A stretch of DNA of 64,000 bases from Cyanobacteria bacterium GSL.Bin1 (lineage in GTDB: Bacteria > Cyanobacteriota > Cyanobacteriia > Cyanobacteriales > Rubidibacteraceae), in contig JAAANX010000093.1 of assembly GCA_009909085.1 (NCBI GenBank), forward strand, positions 20,019 through 84,018, read 5' to 3'. Position numbers and translations under genes: made by a program. Positions 1 to 7,397 of this stretch are shown here, piece after piece (position 1 is the stretch's first letter; each line of letters starts with the position of its first letter). The notes beneath the pieces were generated by a model. The model was not told where the DNA came from and ran no database searches. It saw nothing but the letters and a program-made list of their open reading frames with translations.

Positions 1-135
1 CCTGACCGTCAAGAACTGTTTCAAGAGTTTCCTGAGTTAGAAGAGGAAGACATCCAACAAGCACTCATTTTTGCCTCTTCCTACTTGGATGATTATATTA
101 TGGAATTACCTAAAAGTAATGAGACTGCTGCTTGA
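1..135 (+). CDS. DUF433-type antitoxin, C-terminal part (cut by window edge)
   Basis: The 44 visible codons read in frame from base 1 to a TGA at 133-135. They contain the pattern typical of the end of DUF433 proteins: a helix (LFQEFPELEEEDIQQAL) followed by an aromatic stretch (FASSYLDDYI). DUF433 proteins are small DNA-binding antitoxins commonly encoded directly before a DUF5615 PIN-like toxin, and the next gene is exactly that. The downstream ATG lies inside this gene, a 17-base overlap that implies translational coupling. The N-terminal half with its helix-turn-helix lies outside the window, so the family call rests on the C-terminus and the context. Confidence 0.75.
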   Translation, partial: PDRQELFQEFPELEEEDIQQALIFASSYLDDYIMELPKSNETAA

Positions 136-493
136 TCAGGGCTTACCTCGCTCTGCTGCAACTCAACTCTCTGAAGCTGGAATCAATACAATTCATGTTG
201 CTGAAATCGGTTTGTCAGCAGCAGATGATCAAGACATCCTCCAGAAAGCAAAAGATGATAATCGAGTTGTTATTACCCTTGATGCAGACTTTCATGCTCT
301 ATTAGCTCTCAGTGGCGCCGATTCTCCTTCTGTAATTCGCATCCGAATTGAAAGATTACGTGCTCAAGAATTAACCAATTTGCTCTTAACGGTGATTAGT
401 GAGTTTGTCGAATATCTAGAACAAGGTGTTGTGATAACAGTGGAACTGAGTCGAGTTCGTATGCGTCACCTCCCACTGGTAACAGATAGCTAG
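119..493 (+). CDS. DUF5615 PIN-like toxin
   Basis: This 124-residue protein starts MRLLLDQGLPRSAA. It carries the acidic positions of the PIN-like fold: an Asp in the first strand (LLLDQ), Asp residues in ITLDADFHAL, and a C-terminal VVITVELSRVRMRHLPL strand. DUF5615 proteins are predicted Mg-dependent ribonucleases paired with DUF433 antitoxins. An in-frame start 16 codons upstream exists, but the ATG at 119 is preferred because it matches the family N-terminus and overlaps the antitoxin end. Function is inferred from family and neighbour. The likely role is the toxin of a type II module. Confidence 0.8.
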   Translation: MRLLLDQGLPRSAATQLSEAGINTIHVAEIGLSAADDQDILQKAKDDNRVVITLDADFHALLALSGADSPSVIRIRIERLRAQELTNLLLTVISEFVEYLEQGVVITVELSRVRMRHLPLVTDS

Positions 494-593
494 AATAATG
501 AACAATCGCGCTCTATTTAGCTAAGCCAACTGATCTGCTCCTTTGCCATAATATATTGTAAGCAGCCATTCATTTATTAATGAGTCTTTAGGA

Positions 594-806
594 ATGACGT
601 TACAAGAGATTCTTCAATCCCTAGAAACTTTATCTGAAGAAGAGCAAGACATCTTATTGGAAATTTTACGTCAGAGACGAAATCCCACTCAGAAATATTC
701 ACTCATTCATTCTTTACGGGGAAAATATGCTGATGTAACGACTAGTAGTGATGAGTTTGCTGCTAGAAAAGAACGAGAAATTGATTGGGAAAATCGCAAC
801 AGATGA
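594..806 (+). CDS. small antitoxin-like protein upstream of a PIN toxin
   Basis: This 70-residue, highly charged protein begins with an amphipathic helix (LQEILQSLETLSEEEQDILLEIL) seen in many small cyanobacterial antitoxin-like proteins. It ends in a basic/acidic tail of the kind that wraps a partner toxin. Its stop codon overlaps the ATG of the PIN-domain gene (ATGA, 803-806), so the two are almost certainly co-translated. No classical ribbon-helix-helix or AbrB motif is evident, so the DNA-binding family is unassigned. The antitoxin role is inferred from size and position. Confidence 0.7.
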   Translation: MTLQEILQSLETLSEEEQDILLEILRQRRNPTQKYSLIHSLRGKYADVTTSSDEFAARKEREIDWENRNR

Positions 807-1207
807 ATGTTGTTTTAGATGCTTGTGCTGTAATTGCCTTCTTTCGGGATGAAGTTGGTGCTGAAATTGTAGAAGATTCTTTTCTGGATGAACGATCAAC
901 TTGTCTAATTCATAGCATCAATTTATGTGAGGTATATTATGATTTTTTGCGAATGAGTGGAGAAGAGGCAGCACAAAGTATGGTTCGAGATTTACAAGGA
1001 CTTGGAGTAATAATTCGTAATGATTTAACAATTGACTTTTGGCAACAAGCTGGTCAATATAAAGCAGTAATTAAAAGGATTTCTCTTGCTGATTGCTTTG
1101 CTCTCACTTTAGCTAATCAAGAAAGTGCAACTCTGCTAACTTCTGACCGCAAAGAGTTTGAACCGATTATTCCCCTCAATATCTGTCAGATTCATTTTAT
1201 TCGTTAA
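803..1207 (+). CDS. PIN-domain ribonuclease toxin (VapC-like)
   Basis: This protein of 134 residues starts MNVVLDACAVIAFF. The conserved PIN acidic residues are visible: Asp in VVLDACAV, Glu in INLCEVYYDF, Asp in ISLADCFALTLA, and Asp in LLTSDRKEFE near the end. VapC-type toxins cleave RNA, classically initiator tRNA or the rRNA sarcin-ricin loop. The target here cannot be read from sequence. The start at 803 is chosen over one six codons upstream because it gives the ATGA overlap with the antitoxin gene. Together with 594-806 it forms a type II toxin-antitoxin pair. Confidence 0.85.
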   Translation: MNVVLDACAVIAFFRDEVGAEIVEDSFLDERSTCLIHSINLCEVYYDFLRMSGEEAAQSMVRDLQGLGVIIRNDLTIDFWQQAGQYKAVIKRISLADCFALTLANQESATLLTSDRKEFEPIIPLNICQIHFIR

Positions 1208-1257
1208 ATTCCAGTAAGTGCAAACTTGAACAATAAAAGAAAAACTTTATCGTCACT

Positions 1258-1503
1258 TTATATTCCAAGATTACATTCGAGTTGTTCACTTGTCATTGAT
1301 TGTGTTGCAATATATTTAATAGGACGACGGGAAGACTTTTGAATCTTTCCCAGTTTTTCTGCTTCTTTCAACCAGTCACCCACTAACTTTTTCGGTAAGT
1401 TAAATTTTTCTGCAACCTCATCTCTTGTATGTTCTAATTTTAGTGCTTCTTCAAAATATGGTAGTAATACTGGTTGACTGACATAACTTCTGAAACTCCT
1501 ATT
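1258..1503 (-). pseudogene. remnant of a helix-turn-helix protein (C-terminal fragment)
   Basis: The minus strand stays open for 81 codons, bounded by an in-frame TAG at 1504-1506, with no usable start codon. The peptide looks like real protein: YFEEALKLEHTRDEVAEKF followed by NLPKKLVGDWLKEAEKLGKI and a basic tail. This resembles a winged-helix or helix-turn-helix DNA-binding end domain. With neither start nor N-terminal domain, it is most likely the tail of a decayed gene. Exact family not recognised. Confidence 0.5.
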
Positions 1504-1510
1504 CTATCCT

Positions 1511-1540
1511 AGGTTGGGTTTCGTTCTCTCAACCCACCCT
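1511..1540. repeat. inverted repeat of the GTAGGGTG-type hairpin family
   Basis: The arms AGGTTGGGTT (1511-1520) and AACCCACCCT (1531-1540) pair with one mismatch around a 10-base loop. The sequence resembles palindromes at 6207-6235 and 31568-31592 and the abundant intergenic GGGTGGG hairpins of cyanobacteria. It sits between the decayed helix-turn-helix fragment and the end of the glycine-rich membrane protein gene. Confidence 0.55.
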
Positions 1541-1552
1541 ACTATTAGATCG

Positions 1553-2554
1553 CTAATTGCTTTTGATATGCTGCAAAATATTATCTTTAGTTTTTTGATA
1601 ATACTTGATTAATTTCTGTAAATTTTTAACTTTTTCTTTCGACACTTCAGTATCTGCTTGGTCTTCAAATTCGCGTATGCTTTGTTTAAGAGAGTTAACG
1701 ATTTCCTTAGCTTGATTAATCTTTGCTTGCTCTTTTATGAATATGTTTATTGAAATAACTTGTATTTTTGCACATTCATAAAGAACGACCTCAGGATTTT
1801 GAATTAAAGAAGCTATTCCTAATCCACTAGCCCCTCCCAAAATTGCACCGCCTCCTACAATAACTGTAAAGCCACCAGCCATTCCAAAACCTCCTGCAGC
1901 AAGAGCTCCACCTCCTAGTGCTGCTAAACCAGAGCTTACGGCAGCAGCCCCACTTAAACCCGCTGCTGCAAAGATAGGAGCGATAGCAGTAGCAGCAAAC
2001 CCTCCAGTTACCGCAATAGCAGCAGCACCACCTAAAGCTAACATTAGAGATTTCTGTTTATTGCCAGAAGCATTATATATATTCTCGAAAGCGGACTTCA
2101 GGCACTTCTTATAATGCAACGTTTTTTCTGCGCCCAAACCTAACATTGTACCTATATCACAGAGTTCACTTTCCCAATCAGATTTATTAACTTTTAAGCC
2201 TTTCCATCTATCTTTTTGGGCTTGGGTAGAATCTGGAAAAGGTGTATATGGAATAAAACTAATAAGTTCCAAAATCATTATCCGAGATTTAGTAAAGAAT
2301 AATTGATTTTCACGGAATTTATCCAGATCTGCTCTAAGTTCTTGAAAAGTTGTTTTAACTGTGTAGCTTGAATGACCTTCAGAAGATTTAAGCAAATTAT
2401 TATAGTGACTAACCCATTGATAACGCCAATCCCGCTTTTTACCCTTTTTATCCTCATTAGAAGTCTTTAAGATATCTTCTAGAAGAAGCTGATATTTAAG
2501 ACTACCCATTAAAGCAGTTTCAAAAGCATCAAAAGAAAACTCATCAGGAATCAT
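1553..2554 (-). CDS. orphan protein with glycine/alanine-rich membrane hairpin
   Basis: This 333-residue protein is not assigned to a named family. Residues 1-165 are polar and helical. About 168-258 form a long Gly/Ala-rich hydrophobic region with glycine-zipper spacing (AALGGGALAAGGFGMAGG, VIVGGGAILGGASGLG). The rest is a charged helical tail with coiled-coil character (VSKEKVKNLQKLIKYYQKTK). Such Gly/Ala hairpins occur in membrane-inserting or pore-forming proteins, including effectors of bacterial conflict systems, so a membrane-active role is possible but unproven. It stands alone on the minus strand next to two toxin-antitoxin pairs and a broken gene, which suggests accessory DNA. A run of A at 2569-2552 on the coding strand precedes the ATG, with no strong ribosome site. 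Confidence 0.7.
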   Translation of the reverse strand: MIPDEFSFDAFETALMGSLKYQLLLEDILKTSNEDKKGKKRDWRYQWVSHYNNLLKSSEGHSSYTVKTTFQELRADLDKFRENQLFFTKSRIMILELISFIPYTPFPDSTQAQKDRWKGLKVNKSDWESELCDIGTMLGLGAEKTLHYKKCLKSAFENIYNASGNKQKSLMLALGGAAAIAVTGGFAATAIAPIFAAAGLSGAAAVSSGLAALGGGALAAGGFGMAGGFTVIVGGGAILGGASGLGIASLIQNPEVVLYECAKIQVISINIFIKEQAKINQAKEIVNSLKQSIREFEDQADTEVSKEKVKNLQKLIKYYQKTKDNILQHIKSN

Positions 2555-2770
2555 TTTTCTAACCCCTTTTCAATTCACAATCCTAAAATAATCCAATTTT
2601 TTACTGAGGAGATATTTGCTTAACAATTTGTTGTGACTTAAAAAATAATTTAAACTGATATTAGTCATTAAAGGCAAGCACAGTCTCTATATCATCAGAT
2701 TGCCGTTTCCCAACCTATGACAACCGCGCTATCGTGAAAAATAAAGAACAAGTAAGCAGTCAATAACGGT

Positions 2771-4876
2771 ATGACAACGACAGCGACAAAACCCAATCCT
2801 CTACTGATTGGCGAAGGATTACCCCCCTTCCCCGAAATTGAACCGCAGCATGTGGTGAGTGGGATCCAACAACTGTTAGCGGAACTCGATACCCAACTGA
2901 CGGAATTAGAACAAACCGTTCAACCCACTTGGGAAGGCGTAGTTGACCCCCTGACGGAAATTGAAGAACGCTTAACTTGGAGTTGGGGCATTGTTAGCCA
3001 CCTCATGGGCGTGAAAAATAGCCAAGACTTGCGGGAAGCCTACGAAACGGTGCAACCTGAGGTGGTGCGCTTTATTAATAAGCTGAATCAAAGTAAGCCC
3101 ATTTATGAGGCATTTAAGGCGCTGCGCCATAGTGAAGAGTGGAATCGTCTGGATGATGCTCAAAAACGGATTGTGGAGTCTTCTTTGCAAGATGCAGAAC
3201 TCTCTGGTGTGGGCTTAGAAGGGAAAACCAAGGAACGGTTTAATGCGATTCAATTGGAGTTAGCAGACCTTTCTACCCAATTCTCCAATCATGTGCTGGA
3301 TGCCACGAAAGCCTTTAAGCTGAAACTGACGACCCCCGAAGAAGTGGCAGGTTTACCCCAAAGTGCGCTTAATTTAGCCGCACAAACCGCCCGTCAAGAG
3401 GGAGAAGAGAAGGCAACGGCGGAAAAGGGTCCTTGGGTGATTACCCTTGATTTTCCTAGTTTTGTGCCTTTTCTCAAACATAGCCAACGGCGAGACTTGC
3501 GGGAAAAAGTCTATCGGGCGTTTATTACTCGCGCTTCTAGTGGTGACTTAGACAACCAACCGATTATTCAGCGCATTCTGACGTTACGGAAAGAGAAAGC
3601 CCATATTCTCGGTTTTGAAAACTATGCCCGCTTGAGTTTAGCACGAAAAATGGCACCGAGTGTGGAAGCGGTGGAAAAACTGCTAGAGGAGTTGCGTCAG
3701 GCGAGTTACGATGCAGCGGTTGCTGAACATGAAGAATTGAAAGCCTTTGCTAAAAGTAAGGGTGCAGCCGAAGCCGATGACTTGAAACATTGGGATATGC
3801 AGTATTGGGCGGAACGTCAACGGGAAGAAAAGTTTGCGTTTAACGCGGAAGAGTTACGTCCTTATTTCCCGTTACCGCAAGTGTTAAATGGCTTGTTTAG
3901 CATTACGCAACATCTCTTTGGTGTGACGATTACTGCTGCGGATGGAGAAGCCCCAGTTTGGCATGAGGATGTCCGCTATTTTCGCATTCAAGATGACAAC
4001 GGACACCCCATTGCCCATTTCTATCTTGATCCCTTTTCTCGCCCTGCGGAAAAACGCGGTGGCGCGTGGATGGATGAATGTATCAACCGTCGGAAAATGA
4101 AAGCGAGTAATGGGGATGAAAGCACCCGTCTACCGGTTGCATATCTCACTTGCAACCAAACCCCACCGGTGGATGGTCAACCCAGTTTAATGACATTTGA
4201 AGAAGTGGAAACCCTCTTCCATGAGTTTGGACATGGCTTGCAGCATATGTTGACGCAAGTGGATTATCCGGGCGCTGCTGGGATTAATAATGTGGAATGG
4301 GATGCAGTGGAGTTACCGAGTCAGTTTATGGAAAACTGGTGTTATCATCGCCCGACATTATTCTCGATGGCGAAACATTACGAAACGGGCGAACCGTTAC
4401 CGGAAGAATATTATCAGAAACTGTTGGCAGCGCGGACTTATCGCAGTGGTTCCATGATGTTACGACAACTGCACTTTAGTTTCCTCGATTTGGAACTGCA
4501 CGCCCATTATGATCCAGATGGTAACGAAACTGCTTTTGATGTGCGCGATCGCGTTGCCGAGACCACCACTATCATGCGTCCCCTTCCCGAAGATGCTTTC
4601 TTATGTAGCTTTGGTCATATCTTTGCCGGTGGCTATGCAGCCGGGTATTATAGCTATAAATGGGCAGAAGTCCTCAGTGCCGATGCTTTTGCTGCCTTTG
4701 AAGAAGCTGGTCTCGATGATGATATGGCACTTGCCAAAGTCGGGAAACAATTCCGTGATACCGTTTTAGCCTTAGGCGGATCCCTTCATCCTATGTCTGT
4801 TTTCAAAGAATTCCGTGGTCGCGAACCGCAAACGGAACCCTTATTAAGACACAGTGGTTTAACCCCGGCCACTTAA
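2771..4876 (+). CDS. prlC: oligopeptidase A, M3 family zinc metallopeptidase
   Basis: At 701 residues it has the usual length for oligopeptidase A. The zinc-binding HEFGH is at residues 484-488 (TLFHEFGHGLQHM), and the third ligand Glu lies downstream within NNVEWDAVELPSQFMENW. The N-terminal half is the helical M3 domain. The enzyme degrades short peptides, including cleaved signal peptides, in the cytoplasm. It appears to be transcribed alone; a long inverted repeat lies just behind it, before apcD. Start ATGACAACGACAGCG is typical of cyanobacterial homologues. Confidence 0.95.
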   Translation: MTTTATKPNPLLIGEGLPPFPEIEPQHVVSGIQQLLAELDTQLTELEQTVQPTWEGVVDPLTEIEERLTWSWGIVSHLMGVKNSQDLREAYETVQPEVVRFINKLNQSKPIYEAFKALRHSEEWNRLDDAQKRIVESSLQDAELSGVGLEGKTKERFNAIQLELADLSTQFSNHVLDATKAFKLKLTTPEEVAGLPQSALNLAAQTARQEGEEKATAEKGPWVITLDFPSFVPFLKHSQRRDLREKVYRAFITRASSGDLDNQPIIQRILTLRKEKAHILGFENYARLSLARKMAPSVEAVEKLLEELRQASYDAAVAEHEELKAFAKSKGAAEADDLKHWDMQYWAERQREEKFAFNAEELRPYFPLPQVLNGLFSITQHLFGVTITAADGEAPVWHEDVRYFRIQDDNGHPIAHFYLDPFSRPAEKRGGAWMDECINRRKMKASNGDESTRLPVAYLTCNQTPPVDGQPSLMTFEEVETLFHEFGHGLQHMLTQVDYPGAAGINNVEWDAVELPSQFMENWCYHRPTLFSMAKHYETGEPLPEEYYQKLLAARTYRSGSMMLRQLHFSFLDLELHAHYDPDGNETAFDVRDRVAETTTIMRPLPEDAFLCSFGHIFAGGYAAGYYSYKWAEVLSADAFAAFEEAGLDDDMALAKVGKQFRDTVLALGGSLHPMSVFKEFRGREPQTEPLLRHSGLTPAT

Positions 4877-4891
4877 TCTTCTCTCCCCCTT

Positions 4892-4944
4892 CACCACCAG
4901 CTTAAAACGCAATTTTTCTACATAAGAAGAGCACTCTGGTGGTG
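4892..4944. promoter_or_regulatory. 9-bp inverted repeat between prlC and apcD
   Basis: CACCACCAG (4892-4900) and CTGGTGGTG (4936-4944) are perfect inverted copies separated by 35 bases. The right arm ends 44 bases before the apcD start. There is no T-run, so a simple intrinsic terminator is unlikely. It may be an operator or part of the apcD leader. Role inferred only from position. Confidence 0.4.
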
Positions 4945-4988
4945 ATATCCTAGACTTACCCGACATAATTTAATACGATCATAAAATC

Positions 4989-5474
4989 ATGAGTGTAATT
5001 AGCGAAGTTATCCTCAAAGCTGACGACGAACTGCGTTATCCCACCAGTGGCGAACTGAAAGGAATCGAAGAATTCCTCAAAACTGGTGAACAAAGAGTAC
5101 AAATCGCGCAAACTTTAGCTGAAAACGAAAAGAAAATTGTTGACCAAGCCAGTAAACAACTCTGGAAACTGCATCCCGAATATATTGCCCCAGGTGGAAA
5201 TGCTTTTGGATCTCGGGAACGTTCCCTTTGCATCCGAGATTACGGTTGGTATTTGCGTCTCATCACTTATGGCATTATTGCTGGGGATAAACAGCCCATC
5301 GAAAGTATTGGTTTAGTGGGAGTCCGGGAAATGTATAATGCCCTTGATGTTCCGGTTCCTGGTATGGCAGATGCGATTAAGTGTCTCAAAGAGGCGTCTC
5401 TCGGCTTACTCAGTGACGAAGAAGCACAAGAAGCGGGTCCCTACTTCGACTATATTATCCAAGCGATGTCTTAA
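4989..5474 (+). CDS. apcD: allophycocyanin-B alpha-type subunit
   Basis: This 161-residue phycobiliprotein has the canonical chromophore-binding Cys81 in [14 protein letters not shown]. The start [20 protein letters not shown] and end [10 protein letters not shown] match ApcD rather than ApcA. ApcD is a terminal emitter in the phycobilisome core that passes energy to the photosystems, and binds one phycocyanobilin. It stands alone, as apcD does in other cyanobacteria, and is closed by a strong terminator at 5496-5528. An inverted repeat lies upstream. Good evidence that the host is a phycobilisome-bearing cyanobacterium. Confidence 0.97.
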   Translation: MSVISEVILKADDELRYPTSGELKGIEEFLKTGEQRVQIAQTLAENEKKIVDQASKQLWKLHPEYIAPGGNAFGSRERSLCIRDYGWYLRLITYGIIAGDKQPIESIGLVGVREMYNALDVPVPGMADAIKCLKEASLGLLSDEEAQEAGPYFDYIIQAMS

Positions 5475-5495
5475 GGAATTATCAATCCTGATCAG

Positions 5496-5528
5496 GAGAC
5501 GCATTCGTCACGAGTGCGTCTCTTTTTT
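5496..5528 (+). terminator. intrinsic terminator of apcD
   Basis: The stem GAGACGCA (5496-5503) pairs perfectly with TGCGTCTC (5515-5522), continues inward through TTCG/CGAG with one wobble pair, closes on a TCA loop and is followed directly by six T residues. It starts 21 bases after the apcD stop and ends 23 bases before the next gene. Confidence 0.92.
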
Positions 5529-5551
5529 GTTCAGAAACTGGCTCGATCAAT

Positions 5552-5971
5552 ATGCGCAAAATTCCTTTGGTTTCTTTTATTTTACTCCTACTGGCTTGTG
5601 CCGTTTTTGGCTGGGTTCTTTCCACTGCCACTGAAGCTTTTTGGGTTTGGCTCATTGCCGGCAGTTTTTTATTACTCATGGATGCTGGATTAACCGCTCC
5701 TTTAACCTTAATTGAAATCTTTTTTGGCAGTTGGTTAACCTCTGATAAACGAGCATTTGTGACGGTTTTAATCTTTGCCTTTGGGTTTGTTTTCGCCATT
5801 ACTTGGATTCATATTTTTGCCCGGGTGCTGGTGTTACTAGCGGCAGGAACCTTATTTCGTTTAGATTTACAACGGGCAAAATTTCGGCGTTGGCAAGCCT
5901 TAACTATTTTATTATTAACTTGTGTTGTGGGTTACGCGATTGGAATTTTTACTCACGAGCTTTTCGCTTGA
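5552..5971 (+). CDS. small integral membrane protein, function unknown
   Basis: This 139-residue hydrophobic protein has about four membrane segments: roughly residues 5-25, 28-50, 66-98 and 112-135. Basic residues (LFRLDLQRAKFRRW) lie between the last two, consistent with a cytoplasmic loop. I do not recognise the family. Similar short membrane proteins are common hypotheticals in cyanobacteria. It follows the apcD terminator, so it has its own promoter. Its end overlaps the end of the convergent gene at 5949 by 23 bases. Confidence 0.75.
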   Translation: MRKIPLVSFILLLLACAVFGWVLSTATEAFWVWLIAGSFLLLMDAGLTAPLTLIEIFFGSWLTSDKRAFVTVLIFAFGFVFAITWIHIFARVLVLLAAGTLFRLDLQRAKFRRWQALTILLLTCVVGYAIGIFTHELFA

Positions 5972-6176
5972 GATCAACCCATTTTTTTGCTTCTCGTATC
6001 GCTTGCACTCGGCTTTTAGCCGCTGGTGTTGTCATTGCCCAACCATACTCATATCCCACCCAGGCTGAATACGTAATCAGATCTTCTTCTTCATCAATAC
6101 AAATTTCGATGGTAAAACCATGATAGGCAAACGCAAGCACTTTTTTAGGGTAGTGGGGATCAAGAATAATGGTCAT
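5949..6176 (-). CDS. conserved hypothetical protein, 75 residues
   Basis: A soluble, mixed alpha/beta small protein (ILDPHYPKKVLAFAYHGFTIEI, then an acidic turn, then YSAWVGYEYGWAMTTP and a basic helix REAKKWVDLKRKARE). The beta-rich first half and charged final helix look like a genuine folded domain. Family not recognised. It is convergent with the membrane protein gene, with 23 bases of shared 3' sequence. No functional link can be drawn from the neighbours. Confidence 0.65.
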   Translation of the reverse strand: MTIILDPHYPKKVLAFAYHGFTIEICIDEEEDLITYSAWVGYEYGWAMTTPAAKSRVQAIREAKKWVDLKRKARE

Positions 6177-6206
6177 TATTTTACGAAATATCTAAATTAA
6201 ATTGAT

Positions 6207-6235
6207 GTAGGGTGTGTGTATTGAGCACACCCTAC
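6207..6235. repeat. perfect 10-bp inverted repeat, GTAGGGTG family
   Basis: GTAGGGTGTG (6207-6216) and CACACCCTAC (6226-6235) form a perfect hairpin with a nine-base loop. It lies between the ends of a small gene and sodB and shares its outer bases with the palindrome at 31568-31592. Probably a dispersed intergenic repeat rather than a gene-specific site. Confidence 0.6.
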
Positions 6236-6371
6236 CTTCACAGGCAGCCATTTCTATTGGAAATGACTAACACTCAATCGCAAGCCGCTTGAAATTTTTG
6301 GTTACCCAATTTCAGCAGCAAGATTCAACCCCATTCCGGAGTTTAAAAAAGTGTAATCTGTTGACTTAAAC

Positions 6372-6974
6372 CTATTTTGCCTTAGCAAAATTTTCGGCAG
6401 CAAATTCCCAATTGACTACCTGGTCTAAAAAGGCGTCAATATAAGTGCCCCGCTGATTTTGATAGTCTAAATAGTAGGCATGTTCCCAAACATCCATGGT
6501 GAGGAGAGGGGTTTGTCCTTTGGTAAGCGGATTATCAGCATTGAGAGTTTTCGTAACTTGGAGTTTACCTTGATCCAGTACCAGCCAAGCCCAACCACTA
6601 CCAAATTGACCGGTTCCTGCCGCTTTAAATGCTTCTTTGAATTTTTCAAAGCTACCAAAATCGGCATCAATTTTTTGGGCTAATTCCCCAGTTGGTTTAC
6701 CTCCACCATTGGGTTTCATGGAGTTCCAATAAAACGTATGATTCCAAGCTTGGGCACCGGTATTAAAGATTGGTGTTTTACTTTCATCACCGGCAACCAT
6801 TTTAATCACGTCTTCAATGGGTTTATTGTCTAATTCTGTTCCTTCAACCGCAGCATTATATTTACTGACATACCCCGCATGATGTTTATCGTGATGAAAT
6901 TCGAGTGTGGATTTGGAAATTGCCGGTTCTAAAGCAGTGTAATCGTAAGGGAGTGGGGGTAGTTCATATCCCAT
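6372..6974 (-). CDS. sodB: iron superoxide dismutase
   Basis: The 200-residue protein has all four metal ligands: His27 (EFHHDKHH), His79 (NHTFYW), Asp161 and His165 in the signature DVWEHAYY. Gln and Gly positions (AGTGQFGSGWAW) favour the iron rather than manganese form. It dismutates superoxide in the cytoplasm, important near the photosynthetic electron chain. No signal peptide is present. It is a single-gene unit read leftward. Upstream on the opposite strand is a terminator-like hairpin at 7052-7072. Confidence 0.96.
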   Translation of the reverse strand: MGYELPPLPYDYTALEPAISKSTLEFHHDKHHAGYVSKYNAAVEGTELDNKPIEDVIKMVAGDESKTPIFNTGAQAWNHTFYWNSMKPNGGGKPTGELAQKIDADFGSFEKFKEAFKAAGTGQFGSGWAWLVLDQGKLQVTKTLNADNPLTKGQTPLLTMDVWEHAYYLDYQNQRGTYIDAFLDQVVNWEFAAENFAKAK

Positions 6975-7051
6975 GATTGGTTCGTCCTCAGTTAAGAAAA
7001 AATCTGTTCTAGGGACGATGGTAAGTCAAAATTTTTGTTAATGTAATCCCT

Positions 7052-7072
7052 ATCCCCCCCAGGGGATTTTTT
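7052..7072 (+). terminator. orphan terminator-like hairpin upstream of sodB
   Basis: ATCCCC (7052-7057) and GGGGAT (7062-7067) pair around four bases, and six T residues (7067-7072) follow on the plus strand. No plus-strand gene ends here, since sodB runs the other way. It may end an unseen short or antisense transcript, or be chance. The rest of the 6975-7397 gap holds no convincing reading frame. Confidence 0.4.
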
Positions 7073-7397
7073 GCGCTTTCATAGCAAAGGATTGAATAAA
7101 ATGCATCGTCATTGGTCGAAATTTTTAGGAAGTTATGTCTCAGCAATTGCCTGAAAATCCTAATGGAAAAAATGGCTAGAAATTTCTTTTCATCCCTCTA
7201 AAGGAAGATTTGGATACAGTTTTTATCTGATTTTTCTGCTTCAAGTGAGGAGTTGAAGTGTGATTTGGTGAAATACTCAATCAGAGGAGCATCTTGGATT
7301 TATGGCTCAGTTGAAGCAAACTGAAATCTCTTACAATTAAAGGTTGGGTCACAAATTTGAAATTAATTCTATCTAATTTTCAAAAATCCTATTTTTT

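Noticed and set aside
5338..5634. 98-codon plus-strand frame spanning the end of apcD and the terminator
   Set aside because: It runs through a strong intrinsic terminator and overlaps two better-supported genes.
6480..6683. plus-strand frame inside sodB
   Set aside because: Entirely antisense to a well-supported gene and without protein-like sequence.
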